From Delftia tsuruhatensis (lineage in GTDB: Bacteria; Pseudomonadota; Gammaproteobacteria; Burkholderiales; Burkholderiaceae_C), in assembly GCF_903815225.1 (NCBI RefSeq), contig NZ_LR813084.1:372001-436000 (forward strand): a stretch of DNA of 64,000 nt, read 5' to 3'. Of the stretch, positions 26,440 to 35,650 are shown piece after piece. Under the pieces are notes generated by a model. It had not been told where the DNA came from. It did not search any database and saw only the letters and a list, made by a program, of their open reading frames with translations. The first letter of the stretch is position 1. Every line of letters starts with the position of its first letter. The translations under genes and the position numbers were made by a program.

Positions 26440-27555
26440 ATGTTGATTGGCGTGCCTGCCGAGACCATGGCAGGAGAAACCCGGGTGGCTGCGACCCCCG
26501 AGACCGTCAAGAAGCTGCGCGCGCAAGGCCATGTGGTGCGCGTGCAGGCGGGGGCGGGAGTGGCGGCCAGCGTGCCCGATGCCTTGTACGAGGCAGCGGG
26601 TGCGGAGATCGTCGATGTGGCTGGTGCCCTGGGCGCCGACCTGGTGCTCAAGGTCCGCATCCCTTCGGAGGACGAGTTGCCGGGCATCCGCAAGGGCGCG
26701 ACGCTGGTCGGCATGCTGGACCCGTTCCAGCCCGCAGGCCTGCAGCGCCTGGCCGATGCGGGCATCACGGCCTATGCGCTGGAGGCCGCGCCGCGCACCA
26801 CCCGTGCCCAGAGCATGGACGTGCTGTCCAGCCAGGCCAATATCGCGGGCTACAAGGCGGTGATGATCGCGGCCAACCAGTACCAGCGCTTCTTTCCCAT
26901 GCTGATGACGGCGGCCGGTACGGTCAAGGCCGCGCGCGTGGTGATCCTGGGCGTGGGCGTGGCGGGCCTGCAGGCGATCGCCACGGCCAAGCGCCTGGGC
27001 GCGGTGATCGAGGCCAGCGACGTGCGGCCCAGCGTGCGCGAGCAGGTCGAGTCGCTGGGCGCGAAGTTCATCGATGTGCCTTATGAGACGGCCGAGGAAA
27101 AGGAGGCCGCCGAAGGCGTGGGCGGCTATGCGCGCCCCATGCCGCAGAGCTGGCTGGACCGGCAAAAGACCGAGGTCGCCAAGCGCGTGGCCCAGGCCGA
27201 CGTGGTCATCACCACGGCGCTGATCCCGGGGCGCCCGGCGCCCGTGCTGGTCACGGCCGAGATGGTGCAGGCCATGAAGCCCGGCGCGGTCATCGTCGAT
27301 CTTGCGGCCGAGCGTGGCGGCAACTGCCCGCTGACCCAGGCCGGCATGACCGTGGTCACGCATGGCGTGACCATCGTCGGCCTGACCAACCTGGCGGCGC
27401 TGGTGGCGGCCGATGCCTCGGCCCTGTATGCGCGCAACGTGCTCGACTTTCTCAAGCTCATCATCAACAAGGATGGCGCCCTGCATGTGGACATGGAGGA
27501 CGACATCGTGGCCGCGTGCCTGATGGCCCACGAAGGCCAGCTGCGGAGGAAATGA
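26440..27555 (+). CDS. pntAA: NAD(P) transhydrogenase subunit alpha part 1
   Basis: A 371-residue NAD(H)-binding domain I of proton-translocating transhydrogenase. The N-terminus MLIGVPAETMAGETRVAATP is characteristic, the Rossmann motif is VVILGVGVAGLQAIATAKRLG, and VIVDLAAERGGNCPLT contributes to hydride transfer. It transfers hydride between NADH and NADP coupled to proton flow, mainly supplying NADPH. Here alpha is split into two genes as in Rhodospirillum, unlike the fused PntA of E. coli. One base separates it from pntAB. Confidence 0.93.
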   Translation: MLIGVPAETMAGETRVAATPETVKKLRAQGHVVRVQAGAGVAASVPDALYEAAGAEIVDVAGALGADLVLKVRIPSEDELPGIRKGATLVGMLDPFQPAGLQRLADAGITAYALEAAPRTTRAQSMDVLSSQANIAGYKAVMIAANQYQRFFPMLMTAAGTVKAARVVILGVGVAGLQAIATAKRLGAVIEASDVRPSVREQVESLGAKFIDVPYETAEEKEAAEGVGGYARPMPQSWLDRQKTEVAKRVAQADVVITTALIPGRPAPVLVTAEMVQAMKPGAVIVDLAAERGGNCPLTQAGMTVVTHGVTIVGLTNLAALVAADASALYARNVLDFLKLIINKDGALHVDMEDDIVAACLMAHEGQLRRK

Positions 27556-27556
27556 C

Positions 27557-27892
27557 ATGGAAGCCGTCTCCCCCACCATCATCCACCTCATCATCTTCGT
27601 GCTGGCCATCTACGTGGGCTACCACGTGGTGTGGACCGTCACGCCCGCGCTGCACACGCCGCTGATGGCCGTGACCAATGCCATCTCGGCCATCGTCATC
27701 GTCGGCGCCATGCTGGCGGCGGCGCTCACGGAAACGGGCCTGGGCAAGACCATGGGCGTGCTGGCCGTGGCGCTGGCCGCGGTCAACGTCTTCGGCGGCT
27801 TCCTGGTCACGCGGCGCATGCTGGAGATGTTCCGCAAGAAGGAGCGCAAGAGCGCCCCTGCCAAGGACGGCAAGACGGAGGCCCGGCCATGA
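27557..27892 (+). CDS. pntAB: NAD(P) transhydrogenase subunit alpha part 2 (membrane)
   Basis: A 111-residue protein with about three membrane segments and ALHTPLMAVTNAISAIVIVGA, the domain II signature of the alpha chain. The C-terminus is highly basic. It forms the proton channel together with PntB, whose ATG overlaps its stop by four bases. Confidence 0.92.
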   Translation: MEAVSPTIIHLIIFVLAIYVGYHVVWTVTPALHTPLMAVTNAISAIVIVGAMLAAALTETGLGKTMGVLAVALAAVNVFGGFLVTRRMLEMFRKKERKSAPAKDGKTEARP

Positions 27893-29313
27893 GCATGAAC
27901 CTCGTCACGCTGCTCTACCTGGTGGCCAGCGTCTGCTTCATCCAGGCGCTCAAGGGTCTGTCGCATCCCACCACCTCGATACGCGGCAACCTGTTCGGCA
28001 TGGCCGGCATGGTGATCGCCGTGCTGACCACGGCGGCGCTCATCGTGCAACTGGCCGGCGGCCAGGCGCTGGGCCTGGGCTGGGTGCTGCTGGGCCTGCT
28101 GCTCGGCGGCACGGCCGGTGCCGTCATGGCCCAGCGCGTGGAGATGACCAAGATGCCCGAGCTGGTCGCCTTCATGCACAGCATGATCGGCCTGGCGGCG
28201 GTGTTCATCGCCGTCGCCGCCGTGGCCGAGCCCTGGGCCTTCGCCATCACGGCCAAGGGCGGCCCCATCCCGGGCGGCAACCGGGTCGAGCTGGCGCTGG
28301 GCGCCTTCATCGGCGCGGTGACCTTCACGGGCTCGGTGATTGCCTTCGGCAAGCTCAGCGGCAAGTACAGGTTCCGCCTGTTCCAGGGGGCGCCCGTGCA
28401 GTTCAAGGGGCAGCATGCGCTGAACGCCGTGCTGGGCCTGGCGGCGGCCTTCTTCGTCTTCGGCTTCTGGCACAGCCAAAGCTGGATGGATATCGTGCTG
28501 GTCATCGCCCTGGGACTGCTGCTGGGCGTGCTGCTGATCATTCCGATCGGCGGCGCGGACATGCCGGTGGTCGTGTCCATGCTCAACAGCTACTCGGGCT
28601 GGGCGGCGGCGGGCATCGGCTTCTCGCTGAACAACAGCATGCTGATCATCGCGGGTTCGCTGGTGGGCAGCTCGGGCGCCATCCTGAGCTACATCATGTG
28701 CAAGGCCATGAACCGCTCGTTCTTCAGCGTGATCCTGGGTGGCTTCGGCGGCGAGGCCACCAGCGCGGCGGCGGGTTCACAGCAGCAGCGCAACGTGAAA
28801 AGCGGCAGCGCCGACGATGCGGCCTTCGTGCTGGGCAATGCAGAAACCGTGGTCATCGTGCCCGGCTACGGCCTGGCCGTGGCGCGTGCCCAGCACGCGG
28901 TCAAGGAGCTGGCCGACAAGCTCACCGAGCGCGGCGTGACGGTGAAGTACGCCATCCACCCGGTGGCGGGCCGCATGCCGGGCCACATGAACGTGCTGCT
29001 GGCCGAGGCCGAGGTCCCCTACGACCAGGTCTTCGAGATGGAGGACATCAACAGCGAGTTCGGCCAGGCCGACGTGGCCATCATCCTGGGCGCCAACGAC
29101 GTGGTGAACCCTGCGGCCCACACCAAGGGCAGCCCCATCTACGGCATGCCCATCCTGGAGGCCTACAAGGCCAAGACGGTGATCGTGAACAAGCGCTCCA
29201 TGGCCGCCGGCTATGCGGGCCTGGACAACGAGCTGTTCTACATGGACAAGACCATGATGGTCTTCGGTGACGCCAAGAAGGTGGTGGAGGACATGGGCAA
29301 GGCGCTGGAGTGA
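27889..29313 (+). CDS. pntB: NAD(P) transhydrogenase subunit beta
   Basis: A 474-residue subunit with about nine membrane segments (domain II) and a C-terminal NADP(H)-binding domain III with VVIVPGYGLAVARAQH and YAIHPVAGRMPGHMNVLLAE, the dinucleotide loop, then GANDVVNPAA. It completes the three-gene pntAA-pntAB-pntB operon. An ATG six bases further in (27895) is an alternative start. A long hairpin follows the stop. Confidence 0.93.
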   Translation: MSMNLVTLLYLVASVCFIQALKGLSHPTTSIRGNLFGMAGMVIAVLTTAALIVQLAGGQALGLGWVLLGLLLGGTAGAVMAQRVEMTKMPELVAFMHSMIGLAAVFIAVAAVAEPWAFAITAKGGPIPGGNRVELALGAFIGAVTFTGSVIAFGKLSGKYRFRLFQGAPVQFKGQHALNAVLGLAAAFFVFGFWHSQSWMDIVLVIALGLLLGVLLIIPIGGADMPVVVSMLNSYSGWAAAGIGFSLNNSMLIIAGSLVGSSGAILSYIMCKAMNRSFFSVILGGFGGEATSAAAGSQQQRNVKSGSADDAAFVLGNAETVVIVPGYGLAVARAQHAVKELADKLTERGVTVKYAIHPVAGRMPGHMNVLLAEAEVPYDQVFEMEDINSEFGQADVAIILGANDVVNPAAHTKGSPIYGMPILEAYKAKTVIVNKRSMAAGYAGLDNELFYMDKTMMVFGDAKKVVEDMGKALE

Positions 29314-29324
29314 GGCGCTGCGTG

Positions 29325-29356
29325 GCGCAAGGGGCGGCGCGAGCCGCTCCTTGCGC
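29325..29356. terminator. Strong hairpin between convergent pntB and xth
   Basis: A 14-bp stem (29325-29338 with 29343-29356, one G-U pair, loop GCGA) fills the gap between the stops of pntB and xth. It has no T-run, so it may act as a barrier or mRNA-stabilising hairpin rather than a classical terminator. Confidence 0.5.
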
Positions 29357-30172
29357 TCACAGCTTCATGTCATAGCCGATGGTCACCGGCGCATGGTCCG
29401 AGAACTTCACATCCTTGTAGATGTGCTCGGTGCGTGCCAGCGCGGCGGTGGCCGGCGTGGCCAGGTGGTAGTCCAGGCGCCAGCCCACGTTGTTGGCATA
29501 GGCCTGGCCCCGGTTGCTCCACCATGTGTAGCAGGTGTCCGTGGTGTCGGGCTGCAGCAGGCGATAAACGTCCACCAGACCGCCCGTGGAGTCAGTTTTG
29601 TGCAACAACTTTGTCATCCATTCGCGTTCTTCAGGCGTGAAACCGCTGTTTTTCTGGTTGCTGCGCCAATTCTTGAGGTCGATCTGCTGATGGGCGATGT
29701 TGATGTCTCCGCAGAGGATGAATTCGCGCTCGGCCTTCATGCGCATCAGGTGCGCATGCATCTCGGACAGGAAGCGGAACTTGGCCGTCTGCCGCAGCTC
29801 GCCCGAGCTGCCGCTGGGAAAGTAGGCGCTGATGATGGACAGCTTGCGCGAGGGGGTATCGAAGCGGGCCTCCACGTAGCGGCCCTCGGCGTCGAACTCG
29901 TGCGATCCGAAGCCGACCACCACGTCGCTGGGCTCGTGGCGGCTGTAGATGCCCACGCCCGAGTAGCCCTTCTTCTCGGCATAGTGGAAATGCCCGCGCA
30001 GGCCGGCCAGCAACTCGAAGCGTCCGGCCATGTCCGCGGCCTGGGCCTTGATTTCCTGCACGCAAATACAATCCGGCGCGGTGGCCTCGATCCAGGCTTC
30101 GACGCCCTTGGTCGAGGCCGAGCGGATGCCGTTGAGGTTGAGGCTGGTCAATTTGAACAAGGATGAATCCAT
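29357..30172 (-). CDS. xth: Exodeoxyribonuclease III
   Basis: A 271-residue AP endonuclease/3'-exonuclease of the exonuclease III family for base-excision repair. Motifs in order: [19 protein letters not shown] with the metal-binding Glu, [34 protein letters not shown] and [11 protein letters not shown] with the catalytic His. Its ATG (minus strand, 30172-30170) overlaps the ATG of pyrE on the other strand within CCATGG, so each gene's 5' control region lies inside the other. I see no clear ribosome site upstream. Confidence 0.93.
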   Translation of the reverse strand: MDSSLFKLTSLNLNGIRSASTKGVEAWIEATAPDCICVQEIKAQAADMAGRFELLAGLRGHFHYAEKKGYSGVGIYSRHEPSDVVVGFGSHEFDAEGRYVEARFDTPSRKLSIISAYFPSGSSGELRQTAKFRFLSEMHAHLMRMKAEREFILCGDINIAHQQIDLKNWRSNQKNSGFTPEEREWMTKLLHKTDSTGGLVDVYRLLQPDTTDTCYTWWSNRGQAYANNVGWRLDYHLATPATAALARTEHIYKDVKFSDHAPVTIGYDMKL

Positions 30173-30872
30173 GGTGGTGAGTAATCTGCAGGCCGACGGT
30201 GCAGGCCGTCTGGCGCAGGAGTTTGTGCAATTCGCCGTTGATGCGGGGGTGCTGCGCTTTGGCGAGTTCAAGACCAAGGCCGGGCGCATGAGCCCGTATT
30301 TCTTCAACGCCGGCCTGTTCGACGATGGCGCCAAGATGGGCCTGCTGGCCGAATTCTATGCAAAAGCCATCGTGGCCAGCGGCATCGAGTTCGACATGAT
30401 CTTCGGCCCGGCCTACAAGGGGATCCCGCTGGCGGCCACGGTGGCCGTGGAGTTGGCGCGCCTGGGTCACAACAAGCCCTTTGCCTATAACCGCAAGGAA
30501 GCCAAGGACCATGGCGAAGGCGGCACCCTGGTGGGTGCGCCGCTCCAGGGCCGGGTGCTCATCGTCGATGACGTGATGAGCGCAGGGACTGCGGCGCGCG
30601 AGTCCATCGCCATCATCCGTGCGGCCGGCGCCACGCCGCATGCCGTGGCGATCGCGCTGGACCGCCAGGAAATGGCGACCGAAAATGGGCAGGACGTGCC
30701 CCACAGCGCCGTTCAGTACGTGCGCAACCAGCTGGGCATGCAGGTCTGCACCATTGCCAAGCTGGCAGACTTATTGCTTTATCTCGAGATTCAGGGGGGC
30801 GATGCGGGCAGCGCCCACCATGAGCGCGTGCTGGCCTACCGCCAGCGTTACGGAGTCCATGACGAGGGATAA
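30171..30872 (+). CDS. pyrE: Orotate phosphoribosyltransferase
   Basis: A 233-residue enzyme of pyrimidine synthesis that joins orotate to PRPP. Motifs include [15 protein letters not shown] near the N-terminus, [23 protein letters not shown] (flexible loop) and the PRPP-binding [17 protein letters not shown]. An AAGGA site lies seven bases before ATG 30171; GTG 30174 is a second possible start. The start codon overlaps that of the divergent xth gene. The next gene begins seven bases after its stop. Confidence 0.94.
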   Translation: MVVSNLQADGAGRLAQEFVQFAVDAGVLRFGEFKTKAGRMSPYFFNAGLFDDGAKMGLLAEFYAKAIVASGIEFDMIFGPAYKGIPLAATVAVELARLGHNKPFAYNRKEAKDHGEGGTLVGAPLQGRVLIVDDVMSAGTAARESIAIIRAAGATPHAVAIALDRQEMATENGQDVPHSAVQYVRNQLGMQVCTIAKLADLLLYLEIQGGDAGSAHHERVLAYRQRYGVHDEG

Positions 30873-30878
30873 AGGTTG

Positions 30879-31529
30879 ATGAACAGGGCGTTGCATGCAA
30901 GGTTGCTGTGGTGTGCCATGGTCTGGGCCGCGGCAGGACCTGCCTGTGCCTTGGATGCCGGCCTGCCGGCCGGCATCTATGCCTGTACAGACGCCAAGGG
31001 CCGGCGCCTGACGGCCGACCGCCCGATTGCCGAATGCGTGGACCGCGATCAACGCGTTCTGGGCAGTTCCGGCGTGGAGTTGCGCCGCGTGGGGCCCTCG
31101 CTGACGGAGAACGAGCGGGCCGAACTCGATGCCCAGCGCCGCCGGGACCAGGCCGAGCAGCGCCGCGTGCGCGAGGAGCGCTCCCGCGAGCGCGCGCTGA
31201 TCATGCGCTACCCCAACCAGGCCGCGCATGACGCCGAACGCGCCGAGGCCATTGCCCAGGTGGACCAGGTCGTCGCCGTGGCCCGCCAGCGCCAGCAGGA
31301 TCTGCAGACGGCACGCACCGCGCTCAATGCCGAGATGGAGTTCTACAGGAAGGACCCTGCCAAGGCGCCGGCATCGCTGCGCCGCCAGGTCGATGAGAAC
31401 ACGGCCTCGCAGGAGGAGCAGCAGCGCTTCATCCTGCAGCAGGACCAGGAAAAGCGCCGCATCCACGAGCGCTTCGATGCCGAGCTGGCACAGCTGCGCC
31501 CGCTGTGGGCCGCCAACGCGCGCCGTTGA
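30879..31529 (+). CDS. DUF4124-like exported coiled-coil protein
   Basis: A 216-residue protein with a signal peptide (to about PACALDA), a DUF4124-like segment GIYACTDAKGRRLTADRP with YACTDAKG as core, and a long charged helix rich in Arg, Glu and Gln, probably a coiled coil. DUF4124 proteins are periplasmic with unknown function. The ATG at 30879 lies behind AAAGG. Likely cotranscribed with pyrE. Confidence 0.75.
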   Translation: MNRALHARLLWCAMVWAAAGPACALDAGLPAGIYACTDAKGRRLTADRPIAECVDRDQRVLGSSGVELRRVGPSLTENERAELDAQRRRDQAEQRRVREERSRERALIMRYPNQAAHDAERAEAIAQVDQVVAVARQRQQDLQTARTALNAEMEFYRKDPAKAPASLRRQVDENTASQEEQQRFILQQDQEKRRIHERFDAELAQLRPLWAANARR

Positions 31530-31642
31530 GCCGCAGCAACCCCTGCCACCCTCCCTGAGTCGAATTCGTCCTGCACGCGGCGCGCGCATGCGAGGCTAGG
31601 CTGTGCGCATCGAGTCCGCAGGCTGGCATCAAGGGAGCATGC

Positions 31643-34249
31643 ATGACGGCGTGGCGTTGGTTGATGGCACTGCTGCTGTGGGGCGCGGGAGCTTGGCTGG
31701 CCTGGGGCGGCGCACAGCTGCTGCTGGCTGGCGGCAGCAGCTATTACCTGATCGCAGGGCTGCTGATTCTGGTCACGGGCCTGGGCATGGCGCGCCGATC
31801 GGCGCTGGCGCTGTGGCTGTTTGCCCTGTGCCTGCTGGGAACGGCGCTGTGGGCCGTCTGGGAGACGGGGATGGACTGGTGGCCGCTGGCTGCCCGCCTG
31901 GGATGGCCCTGGCTGATCGGATTGCTGCTGGTGCTGCCCTGGTCGGTGCGTGCGCTGCGCCATGAACCGGACATGGGCCAGAACCGGGGCCTGGCGCCTG
32001 CCCATGCGGCGCTGGCCATGGTGGTTCTGGGCACCGCCGTGCTGGCGGGCCTGTCTTTCGCGCGCCAGCGCGATGCCCACGAAACCGATGGCCGCTTTGC
32101 CGGGCCCGCAGCGGCGTCCTCGGACCTTCCGGCAGACGGGCAGGTCACGGCCGTGCAGAACATGTCCATGGTGGCCGCTGAATCCGGCGCCTTGCGCAGC
32201 CCGCCTGTACTCCGGGGCGAGGCGGCGGACGCCGTGCCTGACGGCGAATGGCATGCCTATGGCCGTACCGGCGCCGGCCAGCGCTACTCGCCACTGCGCC
32301 AGATCGGCACGCACAATGCGCGGCTGCTGCAACTGGCCTGGGAGTTCCGTACGGGGGACGTGCGTGGCAAGCCCGGTGACCCGGAGGAAACCACCTTCGA
32401 GGTCACGCCGCTGAAGATCGGAGAACGCCTGTTCCTGTGCACGCCCCACCAGTCGGTGATCGCGCTGGAGGCGACCACGGGCAAGCTTCTGTGGAGGCGC
32501 GACTTGCCCATGCCCAAGGGCCTGGCGCTGCAGCATCTGACCTGCCGGGGACTGTCCTACCAGAGCGCGCAGGCTGCCGCACAGTTCGATGCGGCCGCCG
32601 GACAGGCGTTCTCGGCGGTGCCGCCGGCAAGGGGCGTGCCAGTCAAGAAGGGCGGCGGCCCGGACATGGCGACATCGCAGCAGCCCGAGGCGCGGCCTTC
32701 CGACGATGCATCGCGCTGCTCGGCCAAGCTCTTCATGGCCACGGCCGATGGCAAGGTGGTCGCGCTGGACCCGGCGGATGGCAAGACCTGCGGCAATGTG
32801 GCAGGCGGCCTGGGCTACATCGACCTTTGGCAGGGCATGCCGCAGCGCAAGCCGGGCGCATACTATTCGACCTCGCCCGTGGTGGTGGCCCGCGACCGGA
32901 TCATCGTCGGCGGCACGGTGCTGGACAACCATTCCACGCGCGAGCCCTCCGGCGTGATCCGCGCATTCGACATCCGCTCGGGCCGCCTGCTGTGGGCCTG
33001 GGATCCGGGTCGCCCGGACAGCAGCACGCCCCTGCCTGAAGGCCAGACCTATGTGCCCAGTTCGCCCAACAGCTGGTCCGTCTCCAGCGTGGACGAGGCC
33101 CTGGGCCTGGTCTACGTGCCCATGGGCAATGCGCCGCCCGACCAGTGGGGCGGCCGGCGCAGCGCCGAGGCCGAGCAGTTTTCCTCCTCGGTGGTGGCCC
33201 TGGACGTCGCGACGGGCGCCGTGCGCTGGGTCTTCCAGACGGTGCACCACGATCTCTGGGACTACGACGTACCGGCCCAGCCCAGCCTCATCGACCTGGA
33301 GATCGGCGGGCAGAGCGTGCCGGCCCTGGTGCAGCCCACCAAACAGGGTGAGCTGTTCGTGCTGGACCGGCGCACGGGCCAGCCGCTGCTGCCCGTCTCC
33401 GAGGTGGCGGCGCCTCAGGGCGCGGCGCGGGGCGACCGCACGGCGACCACGCAGCCGCATTCCCTGCTGAGCTTCAACCCCCCGGCCTTGACCGAGCGCG
33501 ACATGTGGGGCGCGACACCCTTCGAGCAGCTGTGGTGCCGCCTGGCCTTCCGCCGGCTGCGCTACGAAGGGCGCTTCACGCCGCCGTCCGAGCAGGGCTC
33601 CCTGATCTACCCGGGCAACTTCGGTGTCTTCAACTGGGGCGGCGTGGCCGTGGACCCGCGTCGCCAGGTGGTGTTTGCCACGCCCACACGGCTGGCCTTC
33701 GTCTCCACGCTGGTGCCCCGTTCCGATGACCATTCGCTGCGCGTGCAGGATGGCGGCCCGCCCAAGGATGGGTTGCCTGCACTCAACGAAAACTTCGGTG
33801 CACCCTTTGCCGTGCGGCTCAAGCCCTTCGTCTCGCCGCTGGGCATTCCCTGCCAGGCACCGCCCTGGGGTTTTGTCGCGGGGGCCGACCTGCGCACGGG
33901 CCGGATCGCCTGGCAGCGGCGCAACGGCACGCCGCGTGACCTGAGCCCCCTGCCGCTGGGATTTCGCATGGGCGTGCCCGGCATCGGCGGCCCGCTGATG
34001 ACGGCTGGCGGCGTGGCTTTTTATTCGGGCGCGCTGGACAACTATGTGCGTGCCTATGACGTGGACAGCGGCCGCCAGCTCTGGCAGGACCGCCTTCCCG
34101 CGGGCGGGCAGGCCACGCCCATGACCTACCTGGGCACGGACCAGCGCCAGTACCTGCTGGTCGTGGCGGGCGGCCATGGATCGACGGGTACCAAGGCCGG
34201 CGACAGCGTGCGCGCCTATGTCCTGCCCAAGGAGGTGACGGCGCCCTGA
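31643..34249 (+). CDS. gcd: Membrane-bound PQQ-dependent dehydrogenase (glucose/quinate family)
   Basis: An 868-residue quinoprotein. The first 145 residues hold about five membrane segments anchoring it; the rest is an eight-bladed PQQ propeller starting at WHAYGRTGAGQRYSPLRQI and including VHHDLWDYDVPAQPSL and FGVFNWGGVAVDP. It oxidises glucose, quinate or a related polyol in the periplasm and passes electrons to ubiquinone. It is longer than E. coli Gcd (796) because of an insert at about 309-358. No PQQ synthesis genes lie nearby. The symbol is family-level only; quinate/shikimate activity is possible. Confidence 0.85.
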   Translation: MTAWRWLMALLLWGAGAWLAWGGAQLLLAGGSSYYLIAGLLILVTGLGMARRSALALWLFALCLLGTALWAVWETGMDWWPLAARLGWPWLIGLLLVLPWSVRALRHEPDMGQNRGLAPAHAALAMVVLGTAVLAGLSFARQRDAHETDGRFAGPAAASSDLPADGQVTAVQNMSMVAAESGALRSPPVLRGEAADAVPDGEWHAYGRTGAGQRYSPLRQIGTHNARLLQLAWEFRTGDVRGKPGDPEETTFEVTPLKIGERLFLCTPHQSVIALEATTGKLLWRRDLPMPKGLALQHLTCRGLSYQSAQAAAQFDAAAGQAFSAVPPARGVPVKKGGGPDMATSQQPEARPSDDASRCSAKLFMATADGKVVALDPADGKTCGNVAGGLGYIDLWQGMPQRKPGAYYSTSPVVVARDRIIVGGTVLDNHSTREPSGVIRAFDIRSGRLLWAWDPGRPDSSTPLPEGQTYVPSSPNSWSVSSVDEALGLVYVPMGNAPPDQWGGRRSAEAEQFSSSVVALDVATGAVRWVFQTVHHDLWDYDVPAQPSLIDLEIGGQSVPALVQPTKQGELFVLDRRTGQPLLPVSEVAAPQGAARGDRTATTQPHSLLSFNPPALTERDMWGATPFEQLWCRLAFRRLRYEGRFTPPSEQGSLIYPGNFGVFNWGGVAVDPRRQVVFATPTRLAFVSTLVPRSDDHSLRVQDGGPPKDGLPALNENFGAPFAVRLKPFVSPLGIPCQAPPWGFVAGADLRTGRIAWQRRNGTPRDLSPLPLGFRMGVPGIGGPLMTAGGVAFYSGALDNYVRAYDVDSGRQLWQDRLPAGGQATPMTYLGTDQRQYLLVVAGGHGSTGTKAGDSVRAYVLPKEVTAP

Positions 34250-34270
34250 ACGTCCGACGCGGGGGCGGGA

Positions 34271-34624
34271 TCAGGCCGAAGCTGTGCGGCCCAGCATGCG
34301 CAGCACGCGCGTGATCAGCAGCGATGCCGCCCAGGCCAGACCGCCGATCAGCAGCGGCAGGCGCAGCAGGGCGCCCTGCTGGGCGAACAGCATCAGGGCA
34401 TCGGCCTGCCAAAGAGCGGCATAGCCGGTGTACAGGCCATGGGCCAGCCAGGCGAGGGCGCCGACGGTGAACAGCACGGCCATGCGCCGGGCGCTGCGGC
34501 CATCGCGCGAATCGGGGGGCAGGCGGCGTGCGCCATGCCAGACCCAGGCCACGGCGGCGAGCACAAGCAGGACGCTGGCCGCCACGGAGAGCACCAGACA
34601 GGTATCGGGAGAAAGTGTGGGCAT
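34271..34624 (-). CDS. Small membrane protein of unknown function
   Basis: A 117-residue protein with three hydrophobic segments (LVLSVAASVLLVLAAVAWVW, a middle AVLFTVGALAWLAHG, and PLLIGGLAWAASLLI). The loop between segments one and two is Arg-rich, suggesting it faces the cytoplasm. Not recognised. It is convergent with the PQQ dehydrogenase gene. Confidence 0.65.
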   Translation of the reverse strand: MPTLSPDTCLVLSVAASVLLVLAAVAWVWHGARRLPPDSRDGRSARRMAVLFTVGALAWLAHGLYTGYAALWQADALMLFAQQGALLRLPLLIGGLAWAASLLITRVLRMLGRTASA

Positions 34625-34692
34625 TGCGGGAAGGCCGGGCGCCTGTGGGACGCCGGCCCCGGCCAGTGTAGCGGTGTGCCGGACCGCGCTGC

Positions 34693-34929
34693 TCAGGCCT
34701 GCTGCCAGACCTTGGCGCCGTGGCCCGGGCCGCCGCTGCCGGCAACGGCGTGGATGCCCAGCACGGCCGCATGGCGCTGCAGCAGGGCATCGAATTGCTC
34801 GGTGGATTCGGGCGTGGCCGGAGCGTCCTCGTATTCGCTGGCCACCTGGTCCGTGGTGAAGGAACTCGCGCCGAACTTCTGGACGATGTTGCGCAGCTTG
34901 TCGAGGTTGGGGCTGGAGGACGGGTTCAT
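34693..34929 (-). CDS. Small protein of unknown function
   Basis: A 78-residue soluble protein beginning MNPSSSPNLDKLRNIVQKFG with a Gly-rich C-terminus (AVAGSGGPGHGAKVW). AGGAG lies at a good distance before the ATG on its strand. No known family recognised. Confidence 0.6.
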   Translation of the reverse strand: MNPSSSPNLDKLRNIVQKFGASSFTTDQVASEYEDAPATPESTEQFDALLQRHAAVLGIHAVAGSGGPGHGAKVWQQA

Positions 34930-35037
34930 GGCAACTCCTGTAGGCATGGCGGCCTGCTGCGCCGCAGGCCGATGCCCCAGTGTAGCCCCGGGGGCCGCAC
35001 AGGCCACCCGGGGCATCCCCGCAAGGTGGCGTAGTCC

Positions 35038-35601
35038 TCAGCCGCCCAGGCAGACCGGCCCGGCGCTGAGCACCTCGGCCAGGGGCTTGCGCGGCGTGGG
35101 CACCTCGCGCTCGCGCAGGTCGTCGGGCAGGCTGGCGGCATCGCCCCGCCAGCCCACGGCGATCACCACTTCGGGCTCCAGGTGCTCGGGCAGGCGCAGC
35201 ACCTCGCGCGCGGCTTCGGCCGAGAAGCCGCCCATGGCATGCGTGGCCAGGCCCATGGCGTGGGCCTCCAGCGCCAGATAGCCCCAGGCGCAACCGGCGT
35301 CGAAGCTGTGCTTTCCGGGCGAGGCCTGGCGGTCGGACAGCAGCACGATCAGCGCGCCGGCTTCCAGGCACCAGCGGCGGTTGAACTCATTGGGGATGGT
35401 GCCGAATGCCTGCCAGTTCGCATCGCCGCGCAGCGCATAGGCGAAGTGCCAGGGCTGCTTGTTGCTGGCCGAAGGTGCCCAGCGCGCGGCATCGGCCAAT
35501 TGCGCGATCTGGGCCTGGCTCAGTGCCTCGGGCCGGAAGGCGCGGGGCGACATGCGACCCAGGAACTGGGGATGGATGGGGGTGGTGGTATTGCGTGTCA
35601 T
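35038..35601 (-). CDS. Nitroreductase-family protein
   Basis: A 187-residue flavin enzyme. RMSPRAFRPEAL near the N-terminus binds FMN phosphate, RWAPSASNKQPWHF is the typical nitroreductase segment, and the C-terminus is VVIAVGWRGDAA. It reduces nitro groups or quinones with NAD(P)H; substrate unknown. A putative longer start at 35646 is less likely than MTRNTTT at 35601. Confidence 0.85.
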   Translation of the reverse strand: MTRNTTTPIHPQFLGRMSPRAFRPEALSQAQIAQLADAARWAPSASNKQPWHFAYALRGDANWQAFGTIPNEFNRRWCLEAGALIVLLSDRQASPGKHSFDAGCAWGYLALEAHAMGLATHAMGGFSAEAAREVLRLPEHLEPEVVIAVGWRGDAASLPDDLREREVPTPRKPLAEVLSAGPVCLGG

Positions 35602-35650
35602 GCGGATAGGCGGAGTCCGGGAAGGAAAGCGGCAACGATAGCGCAAGGCC

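Noticed and set aside
31550-31562. CCTCCCTGAGTCG, identical to the head of repeat copy D
   Set aside because: Thirteen bases after the DUF4124 gene could be a remnant copy, but the rest of the repeat is absent and chance cannot be excluded.
31343-34177. Long minus-strand ORF (about 944 codons) opposite the PQQ dehydrogenase
   Set aside because: Shadow frame of a GC-rich gene; no recognisable domains, and it also runs across the DUF4124 gene.
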